Assembly: GCF_041820985.1 (NCBI RefSeq)
Contig: NZ_JBGUAU010000003.1
Span: 62,001-126,000, forward strand
Reading direction: 5' to 3'
DNA length: 64,000 nucleotides
Source: Evansella sp041820985
GTDB lineage: Bacteria > Bacillota > Bacilli > Bacillales > Salisediminibacteriaceae
Shown: in pieces, positions 1 to 8,161 of the stretch
Position numbering within the stretch: the stretch's first letter is position 1
How the letters are laid out: the number at the start of each line of letters is the position of its first letter
Translations under genes and position numbers: made by a program
The notes under the pieces: model-generated
What the model saw: the letters and a program-made list of their open reading frames with translations, nothing else
What the model was told of the DNA's origin: nothing
Databases searched by the model: none

Positions 1-394
1 AGTTTTCTTGAGGAGTGAAAGGACCTTCTGGCTTATCACTAGTTGCTACTCCAATTCGGAAAATACCATCATGATCTCTTGCAGGGAAATATAAATAATA
101 CATGTTATTCTTAAATGCTGCATCAGGAGCCCACATTTGTTTTGACGCCCATGGTACATCTTTCACATGAAGTGCTTCTCCATGATCTACAACAGGTGAA
201 TTCAAATCGTCCATAGATAGAACGTGATAGTCTTCCATCTTATATTGATCACCGTTGTCATTAGATGGTTCGTTATGATCCAAGTCATGTGATGGATAGA
301 TATATAGCTTCCCTTCAAATACGTGAGCGGAAGGGTCCGCAGTGTAAATGTGAGTTACAATCGGTACATTTGGTTTTGGGTTATTTTTATTCAT
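1..394 (-). CDS. Glycoside hydrolase family 43 protein (3' end cut by window)
   Basis: The N-terminal 131 residues are present; the C-terminus lies outside the window. The start is the ATG at 392-394, preceded by AGAGGAG. Near the N-terminus the protein reads TADPSAHVFEGKLYIYPSHD, which matches the first blade of the five-bladed GH43 propeller; the Asp of ADPSA is the expected general base. Later PWASKQMWAPDAAF is another typical GH43 stretch (the W-A-P motif that lines the active site). There is no signal peptide, so it is probably a cytoplasmic beta-xylosidase or alpha-L-arabinofuranosidase acting on imported oligosaccharides. Exact substrate cannot be told from this fragment. A cre-like site lies upstream at 456-470. 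Confidence 0.88.
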   Translation of the reverse strand, partial: MNKNNPKPNVPIVTHIYTADPSAHVFEGKLYIYPSHDLDHNEPSNDNGDQYKMEDYHVLSMDDLNSPVVDHGEALHVKDVPWASKQMWAPDAAFKNNMYYLYFPARDHDGIFRIGVATSDKPEGPFTPQEN

Positions 395-736
395 GTCAAT
401 TCTCCTCTAAAATAAAAAATTAGTACAAGTCTGCTCTCATTGTATCAAAAACGAAATGTAAGCGTTATTAAAAAACTTAATATATTATGCCAAAAAGTAT
501 AGATATTTATTCAAAATCCTCTTTTCTGTTGTTGTTAATTTCACTTCAGGTTGTTCACTTACCTAGGTGGAACTATAGCTTGTCTCTTGAGTAGCATGTT
601 GTCTTATTTTTAGAACGTTATGTTTATTATGTTTCTCTAAAAAAATGTTTCCTAACTCATATTGATGGGAATGTAACCAATATATGAAAATAATAGATTC
701 TGTATAATAATCATTCATTTCAAAGGGGTTAGTATA
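395..736. promoter_or_regulatory. Divergent intergenic region with cre-like site (456-470)
   Basis: This 342-bp AT-rich gap lies between the GH43 gene (leftward) and sda (rightward). At 456-470 ATGTAAGCGTTATTA matches the CcpA catabolite-responsive consensus WTGNAANCGNWNNCW at all but one defined position, which would fit carbon catabolite repression of the GH43 gene. No open reading frame or other strong signal is seen in the rest. Confidence 0.45.
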
Positions 737-874
737 GTGTTTAGATTAACAGATAAACAACTACTTGAAGCTTATCACCAAGCGTTAGAATTAGATCTAG
801 ACGAGGAATTTCTGATAATGTTACGAGAAGAAATAGAAAATAGAGAGTTATGTTTAGAGAAAATATTAATATAA
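737..874 (+). CDS. sda: Sporulation histidine-kinase inhibitor Sda
   Basis: A 45-residue ORF starting with GTG at 737, 7 nt after AAAGGGG. The protein has the Sda pattern: a helix beginning LTDKQLLEAYHQALELDLD, a turn, then a second amphipathic helix EEFLIMLREEIENREL. Sda of Bacillus subtilis is 46-52 residues and forms the same antiparallel helical hairpin. It binds the KinA dimerisation/phosphotransfer region to block the sporulation phosphorelay when DNA replication is perturbed. The gene stands alone. Identification rests on length and pattern of hydrophobic and acidic residues, not on a database search. Confidence 0.82.
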   Translation: MFRLTDKQLLEAYHQALELDLDEEFLIMLREEIENRELCLEKILI

Positions 875-922
875 AGTTAGTTTAGATATTCTCTTTAATA
901 CAGCGTTAGATAGTTAAAAATG

Positions 923-970
923 ACAAAAAAAGGGTGAACGAAGAATACCTTACATTCACCCTTTATATTT
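923..970 (-). terminator. Intrinsic terminator, probably bidirectional
   Basis: AAAGGGTGAA (929-938) pairs perfectly with TTCACCCTTT (955-964). Read on the minus strand it is followed by seven Ts and would end the leftward transcript of the 1041-4310 gene. Read on the plus strand it is followed by a T-rich tail after sda. Confidence 0.85.
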
Positions 971-1040
971 TATTTACCAACTTCTTGGCAGTAATAATGT
1001 CTTATAGTTTCAAAGCAAGATGTTTGCTGTTATCTTTCTC

Positions 1041-4000
1041 CTAATAGTTTCGGAATAATTCTTGAAGTATAAAGTAAGATGGTTTTAATCTTTCTTGATA
1101 GGAAGGAATTTCCCATATGTTCCAATTATAGCTCTCCATCTGACTAGCGTCGATACGACCGTTATCATTCGAAGGGAACGAGTCCATGATTGTTACCCCA
1201 TTTGTTCCAGTTTCGTTATCTCCGTCTTTGTCTGGTTTATAAGATATCACCGCAAAGCTCATTCCCTCAATAAATTCACTTGCCTCAAACCCATCACTCC
1301 ATATGTCTCCTGCTACTTCTTTCAAGCTTGGATCCTTAACATGTAAGAGACCCCATGGAATTCTAAGTTCAATCATATCATCACTAACGTAAAAGTCAGC
1401 CAATGAATCATACTCGTCGGAAGAAGGGTCTGCAATGCCATGACGAAGTTTACCTGTTTCATAAGAAGTAAAAGGAATAACTTCGTTAGTTGTAGGAATG
1501 ACCATTTCCTTACTTGTCACTAACTCAATTGGATGAAAAACTCCATTGTTCTTTTCAGAAGCGTAAGCTAAATCTGGGATCATTCCTAATTCGTGTCCAT
1601 ATTGAAAGTGAAACAGATCATAGTAGCTATCTACCAGTATCCTTGATGTTTCTATACCATTTAAATGAATTAGAAAATCTATTCCACCATTTTCAATAGA
1701 AATATTCGTATCAAATGGGAGGTCTGTAATACCCTGGCCTTTTATCGAGTCAATAGCTACTAGCAAATTCACGTTTTCAAAAGGATTATTTTCATGTAAT
1801 CCTTCTACATCAATTCGAAGATATAAATATCGTTCGTCATGATCTACATAAAATCCGCGTAACGATTGTTCATCTCCACTTCCTTCATATAGTGGAGAAG
1901 TAGTCCAATCCTCTTTCACACCTCTAATCGGAATTTTTAAAGAATCAAAGCTTACTAACCCAAAGTTTTGTTCATTCGTTTGTGCATCAGACCAATAAGG
2001 TCTTCGATAAGGACTATCGAGTTCCATCGTATTCCATGTTCGTTTGAACCACTCATCTTGCCAGGCAAACACTAATCCTCCTAGCATACCTTCATAAACA
2101 ATATCTTCGAATAAGCGAGCATTGATTTCTCCTTGTTCTTGCTCAGAGAGAAAACCTTGATTCCAGCCAAATGGATTCTCGTGGGTTAGTCCTCTGGAAC
2201 TTGGAACACCAAATTCAGCAACTAAAACTGGCATGGTATGGGCAGCGTGTAAATCCTTTAAATATGCTGCAAAATTATTTGGTTCACCTCGATGATCAAT
2301 ATAATTAATGTAGTCAGGATCATAGTTTAAAAAGTCTGGATAATAAGGATATACATGATAAGAAGCAAATTGCCCTGAACGCATATGATCTTTTAGAAAA
2401 ATTGTATTAGGATTTACCCCTACTAGATCTTCTTCAAGAGACGGTTCAGATGGGTGCTCTAGTAAGTCTGTTGTTACCCAGTTCGTAAAACTGATAGGGC
2501 GATGCCATCGATATTGACTATGTTCGTATTCTAATGTGTAATCAAAAATTTCTGCTAACCAATATTCAAACGGTTCTGCTCCCTCTGTATAAATGTGATT
2601 CCCTTCGTAATCACCTAATGAAGCATAATGTTCGTTTGTGTTTAAGACCATCTCAGGATACCACTCTATTCCTAATATCCAACCAATAACGTAAGGAGCG
2701 ATGTTGGCTGTATAAGTTCCACTTGCATGACCTGGATTTTCTGGTAATTGAATATTTCCGTGTATGGCATCAATAACATAAGTTATTTCTTCTTTAAAAG
2801 GCTCTATATTCTCAGGATCAAATGCATCCAATGTTTCTTCTAATCCCTCTTCACCAATCCAAACACCATGGAACAAATACAACGGTTCTTCTGCAGAACG
2901 ATTATATCGTTCTAGTGCTCGGTAAAAACCAGGAGGATGTAATGTATAAACACGTATGGAGTTGGCATTCATTTCTCCCATTAATTGAAACCATCGATAA
3001 TACTCATCTTCTGTAATAGCAGTTTCTCCTGGCCAATACCCTGGCTTGGCAATTCCTAAGTTAATTCCTTTTATCGTTAATTCCTTCCACTCATTATCGA
3101 CATACACTTCATACACTTGATCTTGTATCCTTGCACTATATAACCCAGTTTCATCTTCAAAAGGCTCCAATACAGAATCATTAGATGGTACTTCTTTCGT
3201 TAACGAGTGCAACAATGTTTGCATCAGTGGCACATACGTTTTCCAATAAAAAGCTTCGGTACTTCCAATCCTATCCAAGGTAAACCATTTTTTAAATGTC
3301 GGATAACCCGCGATTTGATAAAAAGAAGGGACATTTTTAATATCAACATAATCTCCTGCAAAATAGTAAGATGTAAATCCTTTACTAGTAGAATGGACAA
3401 TAGCAGGAAAAGTAGTTGGTATATCATAATGTCGTAACAGAGTAGCGCCCTCTTCTGTTAAATCCCAATTATACGTAGCAACAATATCCTCTTCAGATTG
3501 TGGAGTGATGATATCAAACCAATAATAATAGCGAGGACTTTGATGTAAATTAAACATGTCTTGTCCTTTTTCTGTAAAAGCTACGTTAATTCCTTGAGAC
3601 CCTACATGGATGTTTTCTTCTAAAACAACGATCGTATCATCTTCGTGAATTAAAATATAACCACCATCTGAGAAATCCCAGTCTGAATTATGTTGAGCTT
3701 CGTATTGTTCAACTGCCCATGCAGGAACTTCATCGGATGATTCTCTATCAAGCTCTTGAAAATATCTTCCGATCCAGCCAGTCCAGTCTAATGATAGTAA
3801 GTTCGTTAACTCGGAGCGGGCATCATAACTTGTTGGACTTGCAAAACTATTGAATTCGGCTACCAACGTCGTTTTTTGATCATATAAATATCCTTTGATC
3901 GTTTCTATTTCATCTACAGAGATGCCTCCGTACACTTTTTCAGATCGATCACCAGAAGTACTTTGTTCATAATACTCTTCATGAAAAACCCCGTACGTAT

Positions 4001-4310
4001 CGGCTATATAGATGAGATCTAGATTTTCTAAGTCAGGGGGTAACTCTTTTATTTCATATTCATAATCATCTAATGGAAAAAATCCATAATAATCATCGAT
4101 AGAGTATGTTTCTAGTGATGTTTGGTGAACATATTTTTCATAATTTAACAGCCACGTAAGTCCTTTATGTTCTCTTTTGTCATCGTCTGGAACCGTTTTG
4201 TCGATGATCACGACATGTAATTCATGTTCCTCCTTCGTGAACCACAGTAGGAATGGTATGCTAAGAAGTAATAGTAACAGTGTAATAATAATAATCGTTC
4301 GTTTTTTCAA
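1041..4310 (-). CDS. Large membrane-anchored clan-A-type glycoside hydrolase
   Basis: 1089 residues. Residues 1-24 form one basic-then-hydrophobic segment (signal anchor or signal peptide), so the protein acts outside the membrane. Residues about 30-390 are a region I do not recognise. Around residue 410 a beta-strand region leads to a TIM-barrel-like domain with features of clan GH-A (GH2/GH5-like): a GIEWYPE motif whose E549 is the likely acid/base, and VAEFG whose E699 is the likely nucleophile at the end of a strand. The C-terminal 260 residues look like a beta-sandwich of DOMON/CBM9 type. The start is followed by KKR and eleven hydrophobic residues, and an AGGAGG-like site (tcctcct on the plus strand) lies upstream. 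Divergently transcribed from the 4418 gene. Substrate unknown; matrix or exopolysaccharide processing is an inference. Confidence 0.7.
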   Translation of the reverse strand: MKKRTIIIITLLLLLLSIPFLLWFTKEEHELHVVIIDKTVPDDDKREHKGLTWLLNYEKYVHQTSLETYSIDDYYGFFPLDDYEYEIKELPPDLENLDLIYIADTYGVFHEEYYEQSTSGDRSEKVYGGISVDEIETIKGYLYDQKTTLVAEFNSFASPTSYDARSELTNLLSLDWTGWIGRYFQELDRESSDEVPAWAVEQYEAQHNSDWDFSDGGYILIHEDDTIVVLEENIHVGSQGINVAFTEKGQDMFNLHQSPRYYYWFDIITPQSEEDIVATYNWDLTEEGATLLRHYDIPTTFPAIVHSTSKGFTSYYFAGDYVDIKNVPSFYQIAGYPTFKKWFTLDRIGSTEAFYWKTYVPLMQTLLHSLTKEVPSNDSVLEPFEDETGLYSARIQDQVYEVYVDNEWKELTIKGINLGIAKPGYWPGETAITEDEYYRWFQLMGEMNANSIRVYTLHPPGFYRALERYNRSAEEPLYLFHGVWIGEEGLEETLDAFDPENIEPFKEEITYVIDAIHGNIQLPENPGHASGTYTANIAPYVIGWILGIEWYPEMVLNTNEHYASLGDYEGNHIYTEGAEPFEYWLAEIFDYTLEYEHSQYRWHRPISFTNWVTTDLLEHPSEPSLEEDLVGVNPNTIFLKDHMRSGQFASYHVYPYYPDFLNYDPDYINYIDHRGEPNNFAAYLKDLHAAHTMPVLVAEFGVPSSRGLTHENPFGWNQGFLSEQEQGEINARLFEDIVYEGMLGGLVFAWQDEWFKRTWNTMELDSPYRRPYWSDAQTNEQNFGLVSFDSLKIPIRGVKEDWTTSPLYEGSGDEQSLRGFYVDHDERYLYLRIDVEGLHENNPFENVNLLVAIDSIKGQGITDLPFDTNISIENGGIDFLIHLNGIETSRILVDSYYDLFHFQYGHELGMIPDLAYASEKNNGVFHPIELVTSKEMVIPTTNEVIPFTSYETGKLRHGIADPSSDEYDSLADFYVSDDMIELRIPWGLLHVKDPSLKEVAGDIWSDGFEASEFIEGMSFAVISYKPDKDGDNETGTNGVTIMDSFPSNDNGRIDASQMESYNWNIWEIPSYQERLKPSYFILQELFRNY

Positions 4311-4417
4311 GGAAAATCCTCCTAGAGCAAATCTGTAAATGGTTGATATAATTACTTAATTTTATATGAATTATCTTAACTTACCAACTGTTTTCTTAGG
4401 TAGAAAGGAATTGATAT

Positions 4418-5299
4418 ATGAAAAAAGTACTACTTTTAGGAATGCTTATAATTCCTATTGTACTAGTGTGGTTGTTTTTTACAAATATTCATGAGAAAAA
4501 GGATGATATCGAGATGTCGACGTGGCTTTGGGATACAGCGCTAATCGAGTCACATCAAGAAGTAGAAAAAATGATAGACTTTTTACAAAAACAGAAGGTA
4601 AATATAGTATATCTTCAAATTAATAGGTCAATATCGTATCAAAGCTATCGAAAATTTATTAGTGCAATGCACGAAATAGGTGTGGATGTTCATGCTCTAG
4701 ATGGTGCTCCAACATGGGATATGGGGGATCAAACAGCCTTATTATCCTGGCTCTCTATGTATCAAGAAACATCAGATGAAGTAGCTATGTTTAAAGGGGT
4801 GCATCTAGATATTGAGTTTTATTTACTTACCAACTGGGAGGAACAAAAAGAAGAACTGGTTATTAACTTCCAAAATCATATAAGAGACATGGTCCAAGCG
4901 TTGGAGGAACTACAATTGCCACTTGCCGTCGATATTCCGTTTTGGTTTGATGAGATTCATTACGACAACCATTTCGGTAATGATGTTTTGGGAAAGTGGA
5001 TTGTTCAAGAAGTTGATAGTGTGACTATTATGGCCTATCGAAAGGAAGCGGAAGGCGCAAATGGAATAAACCAATTAGTGTTTAATGAAATTGGTTGGGC
5101 AAATGAGTTTGGAATAAAGGTGGAAATAGCTGTGGAAACCATTGAGTTACCTGAAATTCATACCACATTTTATGGGAAAACGGAGTCCGAATTACGAGAG
5201 CAATTAGATATTGTTTGGGGAGAGTATGGAAATGATCCTTCCTTTTTAGGGTTTGCCATTCATCATCTAGTGAGCTGGATGGAACTAGTGGATGATTAG
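4418..5299 (+). CDS. Exported protein with probable TIM-barrel fold, function unknown
   Basis: 293 residues, with an N-terminal membrane segment (residues 2-22) and the rest predicted extracellular. Motifs such as STWLWDTALI, VNIVYLQIN, VDVHALDGAPTW, GVHLDIEFY, LAVDIPFWF and VDSVTIMAYR fall where successive strands of a TIM barrel would end. DIEFY and the Tyr of MAYR recall GH18-like barrels (DxE and downstream Tyr), but the full DxxDxDxE motif is absent. The start has an AGAAAGGA site. It shares the divergent promoter region 4311-4417 with the large hydrolase, suggesting a common role in extracellular polysaccharide metabolism (inference). Confidence 0.6.
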   Translation: MKKVLLLGMLIIPIVLVWLFFTNIHEKKDDIEMSTWLWDTALIESHQEVEKMIDFLQKQKVNIVYLQINRSISYQSYRKFISAMHEIGVDVHALDGAPTWDMGDQTALLSWLSMYQETSDEVAMFKGVHLDIEFYLLTNWEEQKEELVINFQNHIRDMVQALEELQLPLAVDIPFWFDEIHYDNHFGNDVLGKWIVQEVDSVTIMAYRKEAEGANGINQLVFNEIGWANEFGIKVEIAVETIELPEIHTTFYGKTESELREQLDIVWGEYGNDPSFLGFAIHHLVSWMELVDD

Positions 5300-5327
5300 G
5301 GAGGACGTGGTTCCCGGACAAAAGTAA

Positions 5328-5357
5328 GCTTCCACAACAATGTTGTGGAAGCATTTT
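5328..5357 (+). terminator. Intrinsic terminator between convergent genes
   Basis: GCTTCCACAAC (5328-5338), loop AAT, GTTGTGGAAGC (5342-5352), then ATTTTC. The 11-bp stem is perfect. It lies between the converging 4418-5299 gene and rnz. Confidence 0.85.
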
Positions 5358-5369
5358 CGTGTTGTGCCA

Positions 5370-6287
5370 TCAAAGTGAAAACGAAGCCAAATCCTCCGCT
5401 ACAAATGTATGTGAAAAAACAGCTTTCGCCCCTTCCAGCAGTTGATCCACAGCATCCTTTTGATATCTGGAGCTAATATGATTTAATATCAGTTTCCGTA
5501 CATTTGCAGCTTTCGCAATTTCTGCCGCATGAACTGCAGTGGAATGAAAATAATCAAATGCCAAAGCTTCATCTCCAACTGCAAAAGTGGATTCATGAAC
5601 TAGTAAATCAGCATCTCTTGCCAATCGAATGGAAGCTTCCGTATAGCGTGTATCACCTAAAATAGTAACAATTTTTCCCTTCTTAGAGGGCCCAATGAAG
5701 TCTTTTCCTTCGAATGACCGGCCATCAGGTAAGGTAATCGTTTCCCCACGTTTCAACTTTTGTAAATGAGGTCCATTTGGAATGCCTGCCTCCCCTACTT
5801 TTTCCATAAGTAAAGGACCTAGGAAATCTTGTTGTTCTACTCGATAACCATAACAGGTAATTCCATGAAGTAAGGGAGCGCATGAGACAGTGAAATCATC
5901 ATTAGTAAACAACACCCCACCTTCTTTAATCTCCTCAATTGTTAAAGGATAGTGTAAATAAGTGGTGCTTACACGTAGAGATGTTTCAATGAACTCTTTA
6001 ATCCCAGGTGGACCGTATATTGTTAATGGTGTTTCGGCACCTTGGAAAGAACGACTCCCCAAGAGCCCAGGAAGACCGAATATATGATCACCATGAAGAT
6101 GAGTAATAAATATTTTCTCTATCTTTCGAGTTTTTATGGGTGTATATAAAATCTTGTGTTGTGTTGCTTCTCCACAATCGAAAAGCCAAATGGAACTATG
6201 TTTATTATCTAGATGCAAAGCTAAGGATGATACATTTCGATGCTTTGCTGGAATCCCTGCACCAGTTCCTAAAAACGTAATCTTCAC
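5370..6287 (-). CDS. rnz: Ribonuclease Z (tRNA 3' endonuclease)
   Basis: Metallo-beta-lactamase-fold endonuclease that removes the 3' trailer of pre-tRNAs. The start chosen is GTG at 6285-6287 with GGAGGG five bases upstream, giving 305 residues, close to the 307 of the Bacillus subtilis enzyme. The frame stays open to 6380, but that extension is cysteine- and aromatic-rich and not RNase Z-like. The zinc motif HLHGDH is at 63-68. IYGPPGIKEFI fits the tRNA-binding exosite arm region, ILGDTRYTE the later metal ligand Asp, and LILNHISSRY the final His motif. Lies 94 bp downstream of the phosphoribosyltransferase gene and may be cotranscribed with it. Confidence 0.95.
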   Translation of the reverse strand: MKITFLGTGAGIPAKHRNVSSLALHLDNKHSSIWLFDCGEATQHKILYTPIKTRKIEKIFITHLHGDHIFGLPGLLGSRSFQGAETPLTIYGPPGIKEFIETSLRVSTTYLHYPLTIEEIKEGGVLFTNDDFTVSCAPLLHGITCYGYRVEQQDFLGPLLMEKVGEAGIPNGPHLQKLKRGETITLPDGRSFEGKDFIGPSKKGKIVTILGDTRYTEASIRLARDADLLVHESTFAVGDEALAFDYFHSTAVHAAEIAKAANVRKLILNHISSRYQKDAVDQLLEGAKAVFSHTFVAEDLASFSL

Positions 6288-6381
6288 ACTTTCCCTCCGT
6301 TCGATCAGGCAGTATGGAAAACAATAATGTAATAATCTACAATGGTATATCCCTTTCACATACCTAACATACATACGCAAA

Positions 6382-6921
6382 TCAGTTGAAAAATAATGGT
6401 AATTTCTCTAGGAAGATTATATCATCTCTTTCAGCGGCATCTCCCTCTGCTAAAATAGCGGCTTTTGCAACAACATTTCCACCAGCCTTTGTCACAAGCT
6501 CTTCCAAACCGCGAAGGGATTCTCCTGTACTAATGACATCGTCCACAATAGCCACACTTTTCCCTTTAATGAAATCCACATCTGCTTGATCAAGGCAAAG
6601 CTGCTGTTTTTTCTGGGTAGTAATGGAAACCACTTCACTTACTAATGGTTGCTCCATATATGGCTTTATTGTCTTTCTCGCAACTACATATCTTTTCATT
6701 TCTAGTTGTTTCGAAAGCTCGTAAACAAAGGGAATTCCTTTTGCTTCTGCCGTCACGATAACATCAACAGGAGGTATTTTCTTTGCAAGCAAAGGAGCGG
6801 AAACCATAACAAGCTCCGTATCCCCTAGAATAACAAAGCTAGCAATGCTTAATTTATCAGAGATTGGGATGATAGGTAGTTGTCTAGATATCTCCCCTAT
6901 TTTTAAAGTGTATGTATTCAT
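6382..6921 (-). CDS. Type I phosphoribosyltransferase (adenine PRTase-like)
   Basis: 179 residues. The PRPP-binding signature IVDDVISTGES lies at 125-135. The preceding segment ARKTIKPYM (81-89) and VIVTAEAKGIPFVYEL (54-69) match the purine PRTase fold in which a base and PRPP are joined to the nucleotide, for example AMP. It resembles adenine phosphoribosyltransferase but is not clearly the housekeeping Apt of Bacillus, so a related purine PRTase with unknown base preference is possible. A cluster of pyrimidine-rich bases (ccctcct on plus) provides its Shine-Dalgarno site. Directly upstream of rnz. Confidence 0.85.
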   Translation of the reverse strand: MNTYTLKIGEISRQLPIIPISDKLSIASFVILGDTELVMVSAPLLAKKIPPVDVIVTAEAKGIPFVYELSKQLEMKRYVVARKTIKPYMEQPLVSEVVSITTQKKQQLCLDQADVDFIKGKSVAIVDDVISTGESLRGLEELVTKAGGNVVAKAAILAEGDAAERDDIIFLEKLPLFFN

Positions 6922-7106
6922 GATTAAATTCCCTCCTAAAATTCCTTATGCAGTTAATAATTATTGTTAAACTGCTAGATATTCTGTTTCCCTTCCTATT
7001 ATAAACAAAAAAAACGAAAACTTGTGATTTGAAAAGTTGTAATTAATTTGGAAGCAGTAAAATGATATAATGGTGTTGGTTAACTCAGTAAATTAGGAGA
7101 GCGATT

Positions 7107-7919
7107 ATGCATACAAAGAAAACATTACTAGATCAATTAAAGAAACTACGTATCAATGAAACAGGTACCGTTCTTGTCCACTCTTCCTATAAGAGAATTG
7201 GTGAGGTGGAAGGGAGAGGAGAAACTGTACTAGATGTATTCGGTGACTATATGAAAAAAGGATTACTAGTTTTTCCAACACATACGTGGTCGTACATCAA
7301 TAAGGAGAATCCTAGATATTATGTAGACAGTTCTCCTTCTTGTGTTGGTATTTTACCGGAATTGTTTCGAAAACGTCCAGATGCTGTAAGGTCACTGCAC
7401 CCTACTCATTCTGTTGCAGCTGTTGGAAAAGATGCGTCTTTCTTTGTTTCAGGAGATGAGCAATTTGACACTCCATGTGCAAGAGGTTCTGCATGGGGAA
7501 AACTGTTAGATAAAAAAGCACAAATTGTTTTGGTTGGAGTAGATTTGCGAAAAAATACCTTTATTCATGGTATTGAAGAATGGATAGACATCCCTGGAAG
7601 ATTAACTGATACTCACGAAGAGCTATATACAGTAATGCCTGACGGAACTGAAATTCCTGTTCCATCTCGAAGACATTGTGGTTTATCATGGTCTATGCAC
7701 TTTTGGAAGGTAGAGGAGACGCTAGAGAGACTTCAAGCTGTGTCCAGAGGGAAGTTTGGAGATGCAGATGTACTCGTGTGTGATACGGTAATGCTAACGG
7801 AAATAATCACAGAAATGCTTCTGCTGAATCCTGATTTATTTTCCACAAACGAGCCATTAAGTAAAGAGTTTACATCCATGTTTGAAAAATATTGGCTTTT
7901 ATTTAAAACTGCGATTTAA
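7107..7919 (+). CDS. AAC(3)-family N-acetyltransferase (YokD-like)
   Basis: 270 residues matching the antibiotic acetyltransferase family: LVHSSYKRIGEVEG near the start (acetyl-CoA binding), LLVFPTHTW, and SLHPTHSVAAVG containing the conserved catalytic-region His. Length is normal for the family. Family members in Bacillus chromosomes (YokD type) often lack a clear resistance phenotype, so calling this an aminoglycoside resistance gene would be too strong. It starts at ATG with AGGAGAG upstream and is a single-gene unit closed by a hairpin. Confidence 0.85.
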   Translation: MHTKKTLLDQLKKLRINETGTVLVHSSYKRIGEVEGRGETVLDVFGDYMKKGLLVFPTHTWSYINKENPRYYVDSSPSCVGILPELFRKRPDAVRSLHPTHSVAAVGKDASFFVSGDEQFDTPCARGSAWGKLLDKKAQIVLVGVDLRKNTFIHGIEEWIDIPGRLTDTHEELYTVMPDGTEIPVPSRRHCGLSWSMHFWKVEETLERLQAVSRGKFGDADVLVCDTVMLTEIITEMLLLNPDLFSTNEPLSKEFTSMFEKYWLLFKTAI

Positions 7920-7920
7920 C

Positions 7921-7962
7921 AAGTAACAAGCGCAGTTTCTGAAAATGCTGCGCTTGTTACTT
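7921..7962 (+). terminator. Terminator-like hairpin after the AAC(3) gene
   Basis: AAGTAACAAGCGCAG (7921-7935) and CTGCGCTTGTTACTT (7948-7962) form a perfect 15-bp stem immediately after the stop codon. The downstream tail is not a T-run, so termination would rely on the strong stem alone. Confidence 0.7.
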
Positions 7963-8002
7963 AAAAGTTGTTTAAGTTTGGCTGAGTTTAGAAAATAAAA
8001 AG

Positions 8003-8153
8003 AATGAGGCTGAGACAAAAGTGTTTCCAACGCTGAGAAATCCGAACGAAATGATACTTGCGTAAAGTATTCGCTACGGAAATATACTTCGCTAAAAGGT
8101 TACTTATCGTTCGTATTTTCAGATCTACACTTTCGTTATGTCCCAACCTCATT
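8003..8153. repeat. MITE-like dispersed repeat, GAGGCTGGGACA type (151 bp)
   Basis: The ends are inverted repeats: AATGAGGCTGAGACA with AAAGTGT following at the left, and ACACTTTCGTTATGTCCC with AACCTCATT at the right. In reverse orientation the sequence aligns along both arms with the element at 25432-25684 (shared CGAACGATA, GTAACC, ATCATTTCGTTCGGATTTCTC). The centre here is short and AT-rich, whereas the 25.4-kb copy carries a GC-rich insert. It lies between a convergent gene pair. Confidence 0.75.
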
Positions 8154-8161
8154 TAATTTTT

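Noticed and set aside
6288..6380. 31-residue N-terminal extension of RNase Z
   Set aside because: GGAGGG lies five bases before GTG 6287, where the family-conserved sequence KITFLGTGAG begins.
7107..7919. Acquired aminoglycoside resistance gene
   Set aside because: Family match is real but the gene looks chromosomal, with no mobile element near, and related YokD-type proteins are not reliable resistance determinants.
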